DNA of 64,000 nucleotides, from the NCBI GenBank assembly GCA_002794105.1, contig PHFL01000039.1, forward strand, positions 23,286 through 87,285, given 5' to 3'. Below, piece by piece: positions 36,917 to 47,307 of the stretch; the first letter of the stretch is position 1; each line of letters begins with the position of its first letter. The notes under the pieces are model-generated. The model saw only the letters and a program-made list of their open reading frames with translations, did not search any database and was not told the DNA's origin. The position numbers and the translations under genes were made by a program. The stretch comes from Candidatus Thermochlorobacter aerophilus. GTDB taxonomy: Bacteria > Bacteroidota > Chlorobiia > Chlorobiales > Thermochlorobacteraceae.

Positions 36917-37222
36917 ATGGAATTTCCACGCTGCGACTTATACCCAGCCGAGGCGGGCTTCTACTGCCAGTGCATTGGATGCCCTGTAATTTCCAATGTG
37001 CAACCGGGCTGCGTGCTAACCGAGAAGGAAACAGGTATTTACGAGTTTATTGGTCCGACGCCACACGGCGGCGTCAAAGCCATCTTGGTTTTCACAAATG
37101 ACGAAGGTGAAATTGTTCCAAAGCCTGATGCAAAACATGTAGAGATTCGTGAGCTCAGTGCAAAGGGTGAAACGGTGCAGGTGATGTTTGGTGTAGCAGA
37201 CCCTCAAGGCTTTTATGAATAG
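36917..37222 (+). CDS. small cysteine-rich hypothetical protein
   Basis: The 101-residue protein has five cysteines in its first 32 residues (Cys6, Cys17, Cys19, Cys22, Cys32), including CQCIGCP, which could bind a metal or Fe-S cluster. The rest is beta-rich and acidic. No signal peptide or membrane helix. I do not recognise the family. It sits 47 nt upstream of the ferredoxin-NADP reductase gene on the same strand, and divergent from acyl-CoA dehydrogenase, so a redox link is conceivable only as inference. Confidence 0.6.
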   Translation: MEFPRCDLYPAEAGFYCQCIGCPVISNVQPGCVLTEKETGIYEFIGPTPHGGVKAILVFTNDEGEIVPKPDAKHVEIRELSAKGETVQVMFGVADPQGFYE

Positions 37223-37266
37223 CCTTTACCGTCTGTTTATCAGGTTTTGCAACAAAAGGAGAATAA

Positions 37267-38301
<1,035 letters not shown>

Positions 38302-38351
38302 ACGCCAAATGAAGTAGATGTGGTATAACTCGAAAGTAAAATTCACAAGCT

Positions 38352-39431
38352 ATGTCTGCTGCGCTAAAGAGTTGGCTAAGTTGTGTTGCCATTACAGTGG
38401 CAGTAGTGAGCATTCATGCCTGCCAGCGTTCAGAGTTAGCAAGAACACAAACTGAACTTCAACCTCGAACTCAAAGTTTGCAAATGATGGAAGACCTGAT
38501 TTATCAAAAAAGTGACCCGAAACCAAGTCCCGAGCTGTTGCCAGAAGATGTCGTCAAAATTCAGCTCAACGCCTTGAAGCATAACGATGAGAAAAACCAT
38601 GGCATTGCAATTGCATATCGCTTTGCGTCTCCTGAAAATCGTCTGCACACAGGACCGCTGGAAAGATTTATAAGAATGCTTCACAACCCGCTCTATGCGC
38701 CGATGCTGAACTACGACACAGAGGAACTCGGTGCGATGAAAAAAGATGAACAACGTGCCGAACAAAAAGTGATGCTGATTGATAAGAACGGCAGGGCATA
38801 CACCTACTTATTTTTGCTTTCAAAACAGCAGGAAGGAGACTACCAAGGTTGCTGGATGACCGATGGAGTGATAAATCTGACAGCAGAACGTCAGAAAGAG
38901 ATGGCGCGTCAGCAAGAAAGGCAACAGCTGAAGATGACCGCCGCAGAAAAGCAGGTGATCTTGGATTCACTTTTTGAACAGCTGAAAGCCGCTGAAAGTG
39001 AAGATGCAGCTGCCTTTATTGAAAATCTGATTTGGGAGCTATGGTTGATAAGCGAGCAAGAGGAAGTCAATGCGTTAATGGCGAAGGGAATTGAAGAGAT
39101 GAGCAGGGGCAATTACGCCCGTGCTGTACAAGCATTTTCGGCAATAACCGAGCTGTCACCAGATTTCCCAGAAGGGTGGAACAAGCGCGCAACTGCCTAC
39201 TACCTCAAGGGCGATTTTGCTGCTTCAATGAGAGATATTCAACGCACGCTGGCCTTGGAGCCGCGCCATTTTGGTGCCCTTACCGGCTTGGGGTTAATTT
39301 ACACAGCATTAGGCAATGAACTAGCCGCCCTGAAAGCCTATGAAAGCGTTCTGAGCATTCATCCCAAGCAAAAAGGCTTGCAAAAGTATGTTGAGGAACT
39401 GCGCCGCAAACTCGGCTTCAGACAAATGTAA
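38352..39431 (+). CDS. DUF4864-TPR fusion protein
   Basis: The 359-residue protein starts with a hydrophobic segment (about 8-23) ending near HACQ, either a signal peptide or a weak lipobox. Residues about 65-175 match DUF4864 (DVVKIQLNALKHND, YRFASPENRLHTGPLERF). Residues about 200-355 are TPR-like (LMAKGIEEMSRGNYARAVQA, EGWNKRATAYYLKGDFAASM, LALEPRHFGALTGLGLIY). The C-terminal half strongly resembles TPR proteins I know from Alphaproteobacteria. Function unknown; probably a periplasmic or membrane-attached scaffold. Confidence 0.72.
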   Translation: MSAALKSWLSCVAITVAVVSIHACQRSELARTQTELQPRTQSLQMMEDLIYQKSDPKPSPELLPEDVVKIQLNALKHNDEKNHGIAIAYRFASPENRLHTGPLERFIRMLHNPLYAPMLNYDTEELGAMKKDEQRAEQKVMLIDKNGRAYTYLFLLSKQQEGDYQGCWMTDGVINLTAERQKEMARQQERQQLKMTAAEKQVILDSLFEQLKAAESEDAAAFIENLIWELWLISEQEEVNALMAKGIEEMSRGNYARAVQAFSAITELSPDFPEGWNKRATAYYLKGDFAASMRDIQRTLALEPRHFGALTGLGLIYTALGNELAALKAYESVLSIHPKQKGLQKYVEELRRKLGFRQM

Positions 39432-39486
39432 GAGCTAAACAAGACTGCCACACTGACCGAGCAAAAAGACATCTCATCTCCGCATC

Positions 39487-40389
39487 ATGCCAGAGCAGAT
39501 TGTCAGAGTAGGGTTAATTCAGCACAAGGCGAGTGCAGAGCCTGAAGAAAATCTGGCACGTGCCATCAAAGGCATTCGCGAAGCTGCCGCCTGTGGTGCA
39601 AATGTAGTTTGTACGCAAGAACTCTTCACCACACTCTACTTCTGCCAAAGTGAAGACTATAATGCCTTTCGGTTTGCAGAACCAATTCCCGGCAAGACCA
39701 CTGACCGACTGGCAGCACTCGCAAAAGAACTCGGTATCGTCATTATTGCCGCCTTGTTTGAGAAACGTGCACAAGGACTCTATCACAATACCGCCGCTGT
39801 CATCGACGCCGATGGCACCTATTTGGGCAAATACCGCAAAATGCACATTCCCGATGACCCCGGATTCTATGAGAAATTCTACTTTACGCCCGGCGACTTG
39901 GGGTTCAAAGTCTTCAAAACAAAGTTTGCAACCCTTGGTGTCTTGATTTGCTGGGACCAGTGGTACCCAGAAGCGGCACGGCTGACCGCCATGCAAGGGG
40001 CACAAATTCTGTTCTATCCTACTGCTATTGGCTGGGCGACCACTGAAAACGATATGGCAGTGCGTGCTGCACAGTATCAAGCATGGGAAATGATTCAGCG
40101 GGGACACGCTATCGCAAATGGCGTCTATGTGGCAGTGGTAAATCGTGTTGGTCTAGAGTATGCACCGAATAACCCAAAAGAAGGACTGGAATTTTGGGGA
40201 CAGAGTTTTGTGGCAAACCCATTCGGTATCCAGCTGGCAAAGGGCTCAAGTCATGAAGAAGAGGTAATTGTTGCCGACTGCGACCTGTCACAAATAGACT
40301 ACTACCGACAACATTGGCCTTTTATGCGAGACCGCCGCATTGATGCCTACCATGCTATTACCAAGCGCTTCTTGGATAGCGAAGCATAG
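39487..40389 (+). CDS. aguB: N-carbamoylputrescine amidase
   Basis: The enzyme hydrolyses N-carbamoylputrescine to putrescine, CO2 and ammonia in the arginine-decarboxylase route to polyamines. The 300-residue nitrilase-family protein has the Glu-Lys-Cys triad: Glu45 in CTQELFTTLYF, Lys118 in LGKYRKMHIPD and Cys155 in LICWDQWYPEAARL. The PDDPGFYEKFYFTPGD phrase is typical of this subfamily. No agmatine deiminase gene is adjacent. A 186-nt gap follows. Confidence 0.9.
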   Translation: MPEQIVRVGLIQHKASAEPEENLARAIKGIREAAACGANVVCTQELFTTLYFCQSEDYNAFRFAEPIPGKTTDRLAALAKELGIVIIAALFEKRAQGLYHNTAAVIDADGTYLGKYRKMHIPDDPGFYEKFYFTPGDLGFKVFKTKFATLGVLICWDQWYPEAARLTAMQGAQILFYPTAIGWATTENDMAVRAAQYQAWEMIQRGHAIANGVYVAVVNRVGLEYAPNNPKEGLEFWGQSFVANPFGIQLAKGSSHEEEVIVADCDLSQIDYYRQHWPFMRDRRIDAYHAITKRFLDSEA

Positions 40390-40575
40390 GAGAATTTTCA
40401 GCACAAAAAGTTATATTGAGAAAATTTCAGAAATGCAAGGATAAGCACAAGTGCAACAAAATCCTTCGGACTCATGCACGTTACAACTTCATGACAATAA
40501 GCAGAAATGCTCAAAGACAACGGTTTCAAATCAAGCCTAATAGATCTCCTCTAACTAACCAAAGCAAACTAAGGT

Positions 40576-41274
40576 ATGAAGAAACAGGCTACTTTTACTT
40601 TATTTCTGCTGCTTATAATCATGACACTATCTGCTCACGCGCAAGTTCCGGGCTTGCCGCAGCTGCTTACCATTGAAGGCGGTATCGGCGGCGGGTTTTC
40701 AAGTGGCGGGCAGGACCTGGCGCTGGTGCGAAGTGGCACTTTGAATTTCAGTGATTTTGTCAGAAATGCGCCACTTAGCGGAGCAAATCTATCGGGCAAA
40801 CTTAAGATTATGCCACCACTGATTCCACTGCGATTCGTGGGATTTTTCAATTTTAACTTGCTTTCAACCAATACCAACACTTCAGAGAGCATTTCTGTTG
40901 GCGGAACAACCATCCCACTCAATATCAATCCGTTTGCGCCTTCAGGCAGTCGTGTCAACACGCTGAATGCAGGGGTAGGCTTGGAGTTTTCGCCGCTACC
41001 GCTGCCCATCGTCACGCCATACATTGGCGTAGATTTCGGCATCTACAGCATCACGCCGGAAGGAAAGTCGTCGTATTCGCGCTACGGTCTGGGCGCAGGA
41101 GCTGGCATTGAATTTTCACCACCATTTATTCCTGTTTCATTTGATATTGAAGCCAAATATCGCTTAGCGAATTTGATAGGCAGAGAAAATGTTACACTGA
41201 CCAACGCAATCGCGCAAGAAAATTCATTCAACTATCTACAAGTCTCCTTGCTGCTGATGTTCAAACTGCTTTAG
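40576..41274 (+). CDS. outer-membrane beta-barrel protein, paralogue 1
   Basis: The 232-residue protein has a signal peptide (cut near AHA-QV) and a beta-rich body typical of small OmpA/OMP_b-brl barrels, with VTPYIGVDFGIYSI, YSRYGLGAGAGIEFSPP and a hydrophobic end (SLLLMFKLL). Function unknown. The next gene is a close paralogue, giving a tandem duplication. A TAACC element lies 20 nt before ATG 40576 and no Shine-Dalgarno is present. Confidence 0.75.
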   Translation: MKKQATFTLFLLLIIMTLSAHAQVPGLPQLLTIEGGIGGGFSSGGQDLALVRSGTLNFSDFVRNAPLSGANLSGKLKIMPPLIPLRFVGFFNFNLLSTNTNTSESISVGGTTIPLNINPFAPSGSRVNTLNAGVGLEFSPLPLPIVTPYIGVDFGIYSITPEGKSSYSRYGLGAGAGIEFSPPFIPVSFDIEAKYRLANLIGRENVTLTNAIAQENSFNYLQVSLLLMFKLL

Positions 41275-41382
41275 TGCACTTCGCCTGAGAGCATGCTCAC
41301 AATGTAGTAGTGAGGGAGGCTATTAGCTTTAGCAAGTGCTGCACCTCTCACAGCGAAAAATCACTCCTTGCGGCATGGCTTT

Positions 41383-41427
41383 CCTTTTCTGTTGCTAAAG
41401 CATGTTGCTAAAGCAACAAAAGAAGGA
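41383..41427. repeat. stem-loop in the gap between the paralogues
   Basis: CCTTTTCTGTTGCT (41383-41396) pairs imperfectly with AGCAACAAAAGAAGG. The loop holds a second copy of GTTGCTAAAGCA, so two alternative hairpins are possible. A terminator, processing site or operator could be meant; no T-run follows. Confidence 0.4.
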
Positions 41428-41546
41428 AGAATAAACTTACAGTCGGAGTGTGCAGCGAAGAAACTCTGTAGAAACTCTGTATGTAGTGAGCTTGTGTTAG
41501 ACAGCATTTGGGTTACTTTAACTAACTTAACCAAACTGGTCGAGAC

Positions 41547-42236
41547 ATGAAAAGACTGACCATCTTATTTCTGCTGCTGAGCATGATAGATGTAGCTGAT
41601 GCACAAATTCCCGGCTTATCGCAACTGCTCTCGATTGAGGGTAGTATCGGCGGTAGTTTCTTGAATGGTGGAAAGGACTTGGCACTTGTGCGGGAAGGCG
41701 AAAGAGGGTGTAGAAATTTTTTCGGAAGTATGCCACTAAGTGGAGCAAATGTGGCTGGCAAACTCAAAATTAAACCGCTGTTATTGCCATTACGAGCCGT
41801 AGGATTTGTCAACTTCGGCTTGCTTTCAACCAGCACCAACACTTCAGAGAGCGTTTCTGTTGGCGGAACCACCGCTCCGCTCAATATCAATCCGTTTGTA
41901 CCTACAGGCGATCGTGTTAGCGCACTGAATGCAGGGTTGGGTGTAGAGTTCTCACTATTGCCACTGCCTGTCGTTACACCTTACATCGGTGTAGATTTTG
42001 GCATCTATAGCATCACGCCTGAAAACAAAAAAGCATATTCACGCTACGGTCTGGGCGCAGGAGTTGGCATTGAGTTTTCGCCACCATCTTCGTCAGTTTC
42101 ATTTGATATTGAAGCCAAATATCGCTTAGCGAATTTGGTTGGAAGAGAGAATATTGCACTAAGTAATGCAATTGCGCAGGAGGATGCGTTCAATTATTGG
42201 CAGATTTCGTTGCTGCTGGCGTTCAAACTGCTTTAA
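41547..42236 (+). CDS. outer-membrane beta-barrel protein, paralogue 2
   Basis: The 229-residue protein closely resembles the preceding one along its full length: IPGLSQLLSIEG, SLLSTSTNTSESVSVGGTT-like segment, NINPFVPTGDRV, VTPYIGVDFGIYSITPE and SVSFDIEAKYRLANLVGREN are shared with few changes. It has its own signal peptide (cut near ADA-QI). Divergence is highest around residues 35-65, possibly a surface loop. A TAACC element lies 19 nt before the start. Two related genes with separate leaders suggest independent expression. Confidence 0.75.
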   Translation: MKRLTILFLLLSMIDVADAQIPGLSQLLSIEGSIGGSFLNGGKDLALVREGERGCRNFFGSMPLSGANVAGKLKIKPLLLPLRAVGFVNFGLLSTSTNTSESVSVGGTTAPLNINPFVPTGDRVSALNAGLGVEFSLLPLPVVTPYIGVDFGIYSITPENKKAYSRYGLGAGVGIEFSPPSSSVSFDIEAKYRLANLVGRENIALSNAIAQEDAFNYWQISLLLAFKLL

Positions 42237-42242
42237 CTTTAG

Positions 42243-42250
42243 TATATTTG
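42243..42250 (+). promoter_or_regulatory. possible -7 element TATATTTG
   Basis: An exact TAnnTTTG lies 7 nt after the paralogue 2 stop and 40 nt before the DUF4412 gene. No good -33 TTTG is seen upstream, so this is only suggestive. Confidence 0.3.
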
Positions 42251-42289
42251 CAGCCTGTAGAGTAATCCATAAAGCAAGCTTTAGCTAAG

Positions 42290-43039
42290 ATGAGAGTGGT
42301 AAGTCTAGTTTGGGTGTGCATGCTGCTGGCGCGCGCAGCACTAGCTCAATTTGAGGGCGTCATAGAGACGAAAATCACATCTTTGAGCAGCAGCGGTCAG
42401 TCTGAAATGACAGCGACAGCAACTAACTCCATAAAAGGTACATCGACACTGATAGAGACGATAACCAATGCAGGCGGAGTAACAGTGAAACAAGCCATGC
42501 TAATGCGTGGTCAGGAACCTAATAAGGTCTATATGCTGGATAGGGAAAACAAAACCTATACTGAAATGGACGTCTCTGGCATGATGGAGAGCGCAAGACA
42601 GCAACAGGAAGAAAATGAAGTCTATGAAGTCAAGAAAATCGGTAATGAAAAAATTCAGGGCTATAACTGTGTGCATGTACAGGTGAAAATGAAAAAAAGT
42701 AATGTGACCATGGACATGTGGACGACGAAAGAAGTGGCCTTGGATTGGGGCACTTACAGCAGAATGCAGCAAAATAATCCTGCGCTACGTGACAACAATT
42801 TTTTGGCGGCCTTACGCAAAGAAAATGCGGATGGCATAGCGCTAAAGGCCGTCATAGAGGGACCTGGTGACAGAGGAACAAAGACCGTTATGGAGGTAAC
42901 AAAAATTGAGAAAAAATCCTTGCCAGCCTCGCTCTTTGAGATTCCGAAAGATTACAAAAAGTCGGCAGGAATGTTTGGCATTCCGGGAATGCAAGACCTG
43001 ATGAAGCAAATGCAGAGGAAGCAAAAGGGAGACAATTAA
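42290..43039 (+). CDS. exported DUF4412 protein
   Basis: The 249-residue protein has a signal peptide (cut near ALA-QF), then the DUF4412 pattern: FEGVIETKIT, MLDRENKTYTEMDVS, IGNEKIQGYNCVHVQVKMKK, TKEVALDWGTYS and SLPASLFEIPKDYKK. This family of unknown function resembles outer-membrane lipoprotein-sorting-type beta folds. A Met/Gln/Lys-rich tail (about 225-249) is appended. It is followed by a stem-loop and proS. Confidence 0.78.
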   Translation: MRVVSLVWVCMLLARAALAQFEGVIETKITSLSSSGQSEMTATATNSIKGTSTLIETITNAGGVTVKQAMLMRGQEPNKVYMLDRENKTYTEMDVSGMMESARQQQEENEVYEVKKIGNEKIQGYNCVHVQVKMKKSNVTMDMWTTKEVALDWGTYSRMQQNNPALRDNNFLAALRKENADGIALKAVIEGPGDRGTKTVMEVTKIEKKSLPASLFEIPKDYKKSAGMFGIPGMQDLMKQMQRKQKGDN

Positions 43040-43063
43040 GTTTTACAGAGTTTCGGAAAGAGT

Positions 43064-43090
43064 ATAGGCAATGCCTCCACTGTTGCCTAT
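43064..43090. repeat. inverted repeat before proS
   Basis: ATAGGCAA (43064-43071) and TTGCCTAT (43083-43090) form a perfect 8-bp stem with an 11-nt loop in the gap between the DUF4412 gene and proS. There is no T-run, so it may be a regulatory structure in the proS leader or a factor-assisted end. Confidence 0.4.
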
Positions 43091-43132
43091 TGCTAATGCT
43101 ATCAACCTAACCTTAGCTAACCTGTAATTCTC

Positions 43133-44578
43133 GTGGCAGAAAAAATCACGCCTCGCAGTCAAGATTACTCGCAATGGTATATTGATATTGTCCTCAACGC
43201 CAAATTAGCTGACTACAGCGATGTGCGCGGTTGCATGATTATTCGCCCAAATGGTTATGCCATCTGGGAGAAAATGCAAGCTGCCTTGGATAAGATGTTC
43301 AAAGACACAGGTCATGTTAATGCATACTTCCCGTTGTTTATTCCAGAAAGCTACATGAAAAAGGAAGCGGAGCACATTGAAGGGTTTGCGCCAGAGTGTG
43401 CGGTGGTAACCCATGGGGGTGGCGAAGAGCTGAAAGAAAAACTCTATGTGCGTCCGACTTCAGAGACTATCATCTGGTCAACCTACGCCAGATGGATACA
43501 ATCTTATCGTGATTTGCCAATTCTTATCAATCAGTGGGCGAATGTGGTGCGATGGGAGCTGCGCACGCGGCTGTTTTTGCGCACCGCTGAATTTCTCTGG
43601 CAAGAAGGGCATACAGCACATGCCACAGAGGCAGAAGCCATGGCAGAGGTCTTGCAAATGATTGAAATCTATCGTCGCTTTGCTGAAGAGTTTATGGCTA
43701 TGCCTGTAATTGTGGGCAAAAAGACAGAATCGGAAAAGTTTGCTGGCGCCGTAGAAACCTACTGCATTGAAGCTATGATGCAAGACGGCAAAGCTTTGCA
43801 AGCTGGCACATCGCATCACTTGGGACAAAATTTTGCTAAGGCATTTGGCTGTCGCTATCAGACGAAGGAAGGGAAGTTGGAATATGTATGGGCGACAAGT
43901 TGGGGGGTATCCACAAGACTAATCGGTGCACTTGTGATGGCGCACTCTGATGACAAAGGACTGGTTTTGCCACCAAAGCTGGCATCACGACAAGTAGTGA
44001 TTGTGCCTATCTTCAAAGGCGATAAGGCTGACATCATGCAGGAGGCCACGCGCCTACAGGCTTTGCTGCGCAAAAAAGGAATCACAGCGTTCATTGATGA
44101 TAGTGAGCAAAATACACCCGGCTGGAAGTTTGCAGAATACGAACTGCAAGGCATTCCGCTACGTGTGGAGCTGGGACCGAAAGATGTTGCCGCAAAGCAA
44201 TGCGTAGTGGTGCGGCGCGACACAGGCGAAAAGCTTACATTTCGACTCGATGAACAAATTGAACTGCGTATTCTCGAACTGCTTGATGCCATGCAGCAAA
44301 ATCTCTTCGAACGTGCCAAAGCCTTCCGAGACGCTAACATCAAAGAAGTAAAAGACTACGAGGAGTTTAAGGCGCAAGTGGAAAAAGGATTTGCGATTGC
44401 CCACTGGGATGGCACGCGTGAGACAGAAGCCAAAATCAAGGAAGAGACCAAAGCTACCATTCGCTGCATCCCGACACAAGAAGAATTCCTAAACAAGTAC
44501 GACATGCACGCCGAAGGAAAGTGCATCTACTCTGGTAAGCCCTCTAAGCAGAAAGTAGTCTTTGCAAAAGCCTACTAA
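43133..44578 (+). CDS. proS: prolyl-tRNA synthetase, archaeal/eukaryotic type
   Basis: ProRS charges tRNA-Pro. The 481-residue enzyme is of the compact type without the bacterial editing insertion. It has class II motif 2 ([20 protein letters not shown]), [15 protein letters not shown], motif 3 ([19 protein letters not shown]), an anticodon-binding domain and the extra C-terminal domain ending in a tyrosine (KVVFAKAY), as in Thermus. Start is GTG 43133. Two TAACC copies lie 25 and 15 nt before it. The next gene is convergent. Confidence 0.95.
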   Translation: MAEKITPRSQDYSQWYIDIVLNAKLADYSDVRGCMIIRPNGYAIWEKMQAALDKMFKDTGHVNAYFPLFIPESYMKKEAEHIEGFAPECAVVTHGGGEELKEKLYVRPTSETIIWSTYARWIQSYRDLPILINQWANVVRWELRTRLFLRTAEFLWQEGHTAHATEAEAMAEVLQMIEIYRRFAEEFMAMPVIVGKKTESEKFAGAVETYCIEAMMQDGKALQAGTSHHLGQNFAKAFGCRYQTKEGKLEYVWATSWGVSTRLIGALVMAHSDDKGLVLPPKLASRQVVIVPIFKGDKADIMQEATRLQALLRKKGITAFIDDSEQNTPGWKFAEYELQGIPLRVELGPKDVAAKQCVVVRRDTGEKLTFRLDEQIELRILELLDAMQQNLFERAKAFRDANIKEVKDYEEFKAQVEKGFAIAHWDGTRETEAKIKEETKATIRCIPTQEEFLNKYDMHAEGKCIYSGKPSKQKVVFAKAY

Positions 44579-44634
44579 GCAGTCTTGAAAAATGAATGCG
44601 TTGGTTTTGCGGCACTGTTCTGCACTTGTCTTTT

Positions 44635-44726
44635 GTCATTTCGGGTGAGAGTGAGGAGTCCAGCGTGGATACTTCACTTCAAACGCTGTGAGGAATCCAT
44701 ACCGACACTCAATCGGAGCGGTGTGC
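44635..44726. repeat. possible dispersed intergenic repeat element
   Basis: The gap between convergent proS and the P-type ATPase gene contains GTCATTTCGGGTGAGAGTGAGG and a related second half (GTGAGGAATCCAT). It also has an inverted repeat CAGCGT (44661-44666)/ACGCTG (44683-44688). The wording resembles the GTCATTTCGAGCGAAGCGAGGAATC elements scattered in many bacterial genomes. Only one copy is in this window. Confidence 0.4.
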
Positions 44727-47189
44727 CTATGTTCGACGAGAGTGGAAGGGTAAGCGATTGAGCCAGCACTCACAAAGATGATGCAGTGCAAAAAGCAGAG
44801 CTAACCCCACTGAACTGCCAAGCAGAATAGTGCCCCAGATTTCAAAGCGGAAATTCTCAATCTCGTAGAAGATTTTGATAGCATTGATAGGAAAGAAACT
44901 CCATGATGTGTGAGTAAGAAATGCATAAAGCAGCAAGGTAATTACACTTGACCATACAAAAAGTGCTAGCTTTTGTGCATTAGCGCGCATGGAAAGATAG
45001 ATGAAATTTCCTAAGCACATGATTACCAAGGCAGAAGTCATCGCCATTTGTTCTTCATAAAGCGTGGGCGCAAGCAAAAGTTGTGTCAGATACTGCGAAA
45101 GATAACTTGCTGTGGCAAAAGCAACAAGCGAGACAGCGATAAAAGAAAATAGCTCAATGAAAAATGCTCGTGGTGGCGCAGTGCGCGTGTTAAACGCAGT
45201 AATGAAGTACACTGGCATTGCTACACCAAGCAAACTGAGCAAGCCAGAGCGGCGCGGCGTAAGCGGAAAGAGTGCACCGCAAAGCATGGTCAAAATTTCC
45301 AAAAGTAGCACAATCAAATTCTTGGTCAGGTAAAGTTGAGCAATAGAGAGCACTGTGTTCAGAATCAATCTGCCTTGCTCAAAGATTTTGGGAAGTAGTG
45401 AGAATTTATTTTTGAGTAAGACGATGTCTGCAATTTCTTTCGTGATGCTACTGCCTTCTTCCATAGCAATACCAAGCGTGGATTCTTTGACAGCGGGCAC
45501 ATCGTTGACGCCATCGCCAATCATTGCCGTGCGCCGGTGCCGATTAAGCTCGCGAATAATGCGCTGCTTATGTTCAGGTGAAAGACGTGCAAAGACACGT
45601 TTGTCTTGCACACATTGAGCGAATGTTGCGGCATCGAGCGTATCAATTTCAGCGCCAGTGATGACATCGGCTTTGGTGATTTTCCAGCCAATGTCGTTCA
45701 AGGTGGCTTGAACAGAGTCAGCAGAGTCGCCAGAGAGAATTTTTACCTCAATGTTGTGGTCGGCAAAGAGCTTCAAGGCATCAGGGGCATCGGGACGAAC
45801 TGCGCCACTGAGAGAAATCAATGCAAGCGGTTTAAGCTTGAGCTGGCTGTCGCGAAGCCTATTCAGCTGTGCAAGTTCGGAGAGCGGCGTGGCATCACTA
45901 AGGCGTGCAAACAGCAAGTTGCGATAACCGCGTAGGTTTTTTTCTTCAAGAATGTGATTGAGAACACGCTGATTAGGCTCGTCTAAGAAAGGCAAAAGTA
46001 GTTCGTATGCACCCAGTAGAAGCGAAAATTCGCCTAAGTCAGTTTTGAGCTGAAGTGCAGAGAACTTGCGTGATGAATTGAAAGGCAGTTCAGCCACAAC
46101 ACTGGCTTGAAAGCGAGGCAAGTGTCGCAGGGCAAGAATTGTGGCGTTAGAGTCGGAGCAAGCATGTACAAACGTGCCCAAAAGCTGTTGAATGTCAGAT
46201 TCAGAGATGCCATTTTCAAACGCATAAAAAGCATGGAGAGAGAGATGACTTTCGGTAAGCGTACCTGTCTTGTCTAAACAAACCACATCAATTGTCGAGA
46301 AAGATTCAATTGCGTTGAGCTTTTGAACGACGGCGCCAAGTTTCATCACCCGATAGACGCCAGCAGCAAAAACAACAGTGGTAAAAAAGACAAGCCCTTC
46401 AGGCAAGAGCGTGATGACCACCGTAGCAATGCGGCGAATGAATTCCAAATCGGAAAGACTCCCTGAACGAGCACGCATTAGAATTTCAACAAACGCCAAT
46501 CCCAAGGCAATCACAAACGACCAAACAAAAATTTTATCAATCTTTTTTTGAAGCGGTGTGCTGACAAACTTATACTCACGCGCCAGTGCCGTAATGCGTG
46601 AGGCATAAGAGCTGCTGCCGACCCGTTCAGCCACATAGTATCCCATGCCAGCCACACAATAGCTACCAGAAAAAAGCTGTGTGCCTGCAGGCTTTTCAAT
46701 CGTGAGCGATTCCCCAGTCAGCAACGACTCATCCATTTCTAAGCCAGACGAGAAAAGCACACGACCATCGACAACGGCATATTCGCCACGATGAATTTTA
46801 AGCACATCGCCTTCAACAATATCTGACGGGTCAATGACGATTTCTTTTCCATCACGCACAGCAGTAACCTGACGCGAAAGCAGAAGACGAGTGTTTTCTA
46901 AAATGGTGCGCGTACGAAACTCTTGCACAATTGCAATTGCAGTGTTGGAGACTACAACGGTAATAATACCAATGCTATCGAGCAAAAGCCGTGTGTCCTT
47001 TGACCAGATAAAGACGCTGAACAGGAAAGCAATGATGGCGAAATTGATAAGGTTGAAGACTGTGAGTGTATTTTCGAGGAAAATTTCGCGAGTGCTTTTA
47101 GCATGCGAAGAGCGTGAGAAATTGATGCGACCTTCACGCCGCCTTTCTTGAACTTCTGCTTCTGATAAGCCGCTTACGGGCGGTGGCAT
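44727..47189 (-). CDS. cation-transporting P-type ATPase (CtpE-like)
   Basis: The 820-residue pump has about ten membrane helices, the actuator motif LLTGES, the conserved PEGL in helix 4 (TLLPEGLVFFTTVVFA), the phosphorylated aspartate in DKTGTLTE and the hinge MIGDGVNDVPAVKES. The layout resembles the CtpE-type subfamily implicated in calcium uptake; metal-binding N-terminal domains and CPC-type heavy-metal motifs are missing. Ion specificity is inference. The upstream gene is divergent with 118 nt between starts. Confidence 0.88.
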   Translation of the reverse strand: MPPPVSGLSEAEVQERRREGRINFSRSSHAKSTREIFLENTLTVFNLINFAIIAFLFSVFIWSKDTRLLLDSIGIITVVVSNTAIAIVQEFRTRTILENTRLLLSRQVTAVRDGKEIVIDPSDIVEGDVLKIHRGEYAVVDGRVLFSSGLEMDESLLTGESLTIEKPAGTQLFSGSYCVAGMGYYVAERVGSSSYASRITALAREYKFVSTPLQKKIDKIFVWSFVIALGLAFVEILMRARSGSLSDLEFIRRIATVVITLLPEGLVFFTTVVFAAGVYRVMKLGAVVQKLNAIESFSTIDVVCLDKTGTLTESHLSLHAFYAFENGISESDIQQLLGTFVHACSDSNATILALRHLPRFQASVVAELPFNSSRKFSALQLKTDLGEFSLLLGAYELLLPFLDEPNQRVLNHILEEKNLRGYRNLLFARLSDATPLSELAQLNRLRDSQLKLKPLALISLSGAVRPDAPDALKLFADHNIEVKILSGDSADSVQATLNDIGWKITKADVITGAEIDTLDAATFAQCVQDKRVFARLSPEHKQRIIRELNRHRRTAMIGDGVNDVPAVKESTLGIAMEEGSSITKEIADIVLLKNKFSLLPKIFEQGRLILNTVLSIAQLYLTKNLIVLLLEILTMLCGALFPLTPRRSGLLSLLGVAMPVYFITAFNTRTAPPRAFFIELFSFIAVSLVAFATASYLSQYLTQLLLAPTLYEEQMAMTSALVIMCLGNFIYLSMRANAQKLALFVWSSVITLLLYAFLTHTSWSFFPINAIKIFYEIENFRFEIWGTILLGSSVGLALLFALHHLCECWLNRLPFHSRRT

Positions 47190-47307
47190 AGTCTTTTCAA
47201 TTCTGCGGATTGAAGAAAATTACACTGCAGGGATAAGTTGTGCATCGAATTTTACAATTTGGAAACAGATTTTTCCCTATCTTTCTACTGCACAAACAAA
47301 AACCATA

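Noticed and set aside
40416..40676. 86-residue plus-strand ORF before outer-membrane paralogue 1
   Set aside because: It overlaps the paralogue start in another frame and has no ribosome-binding site or domain.
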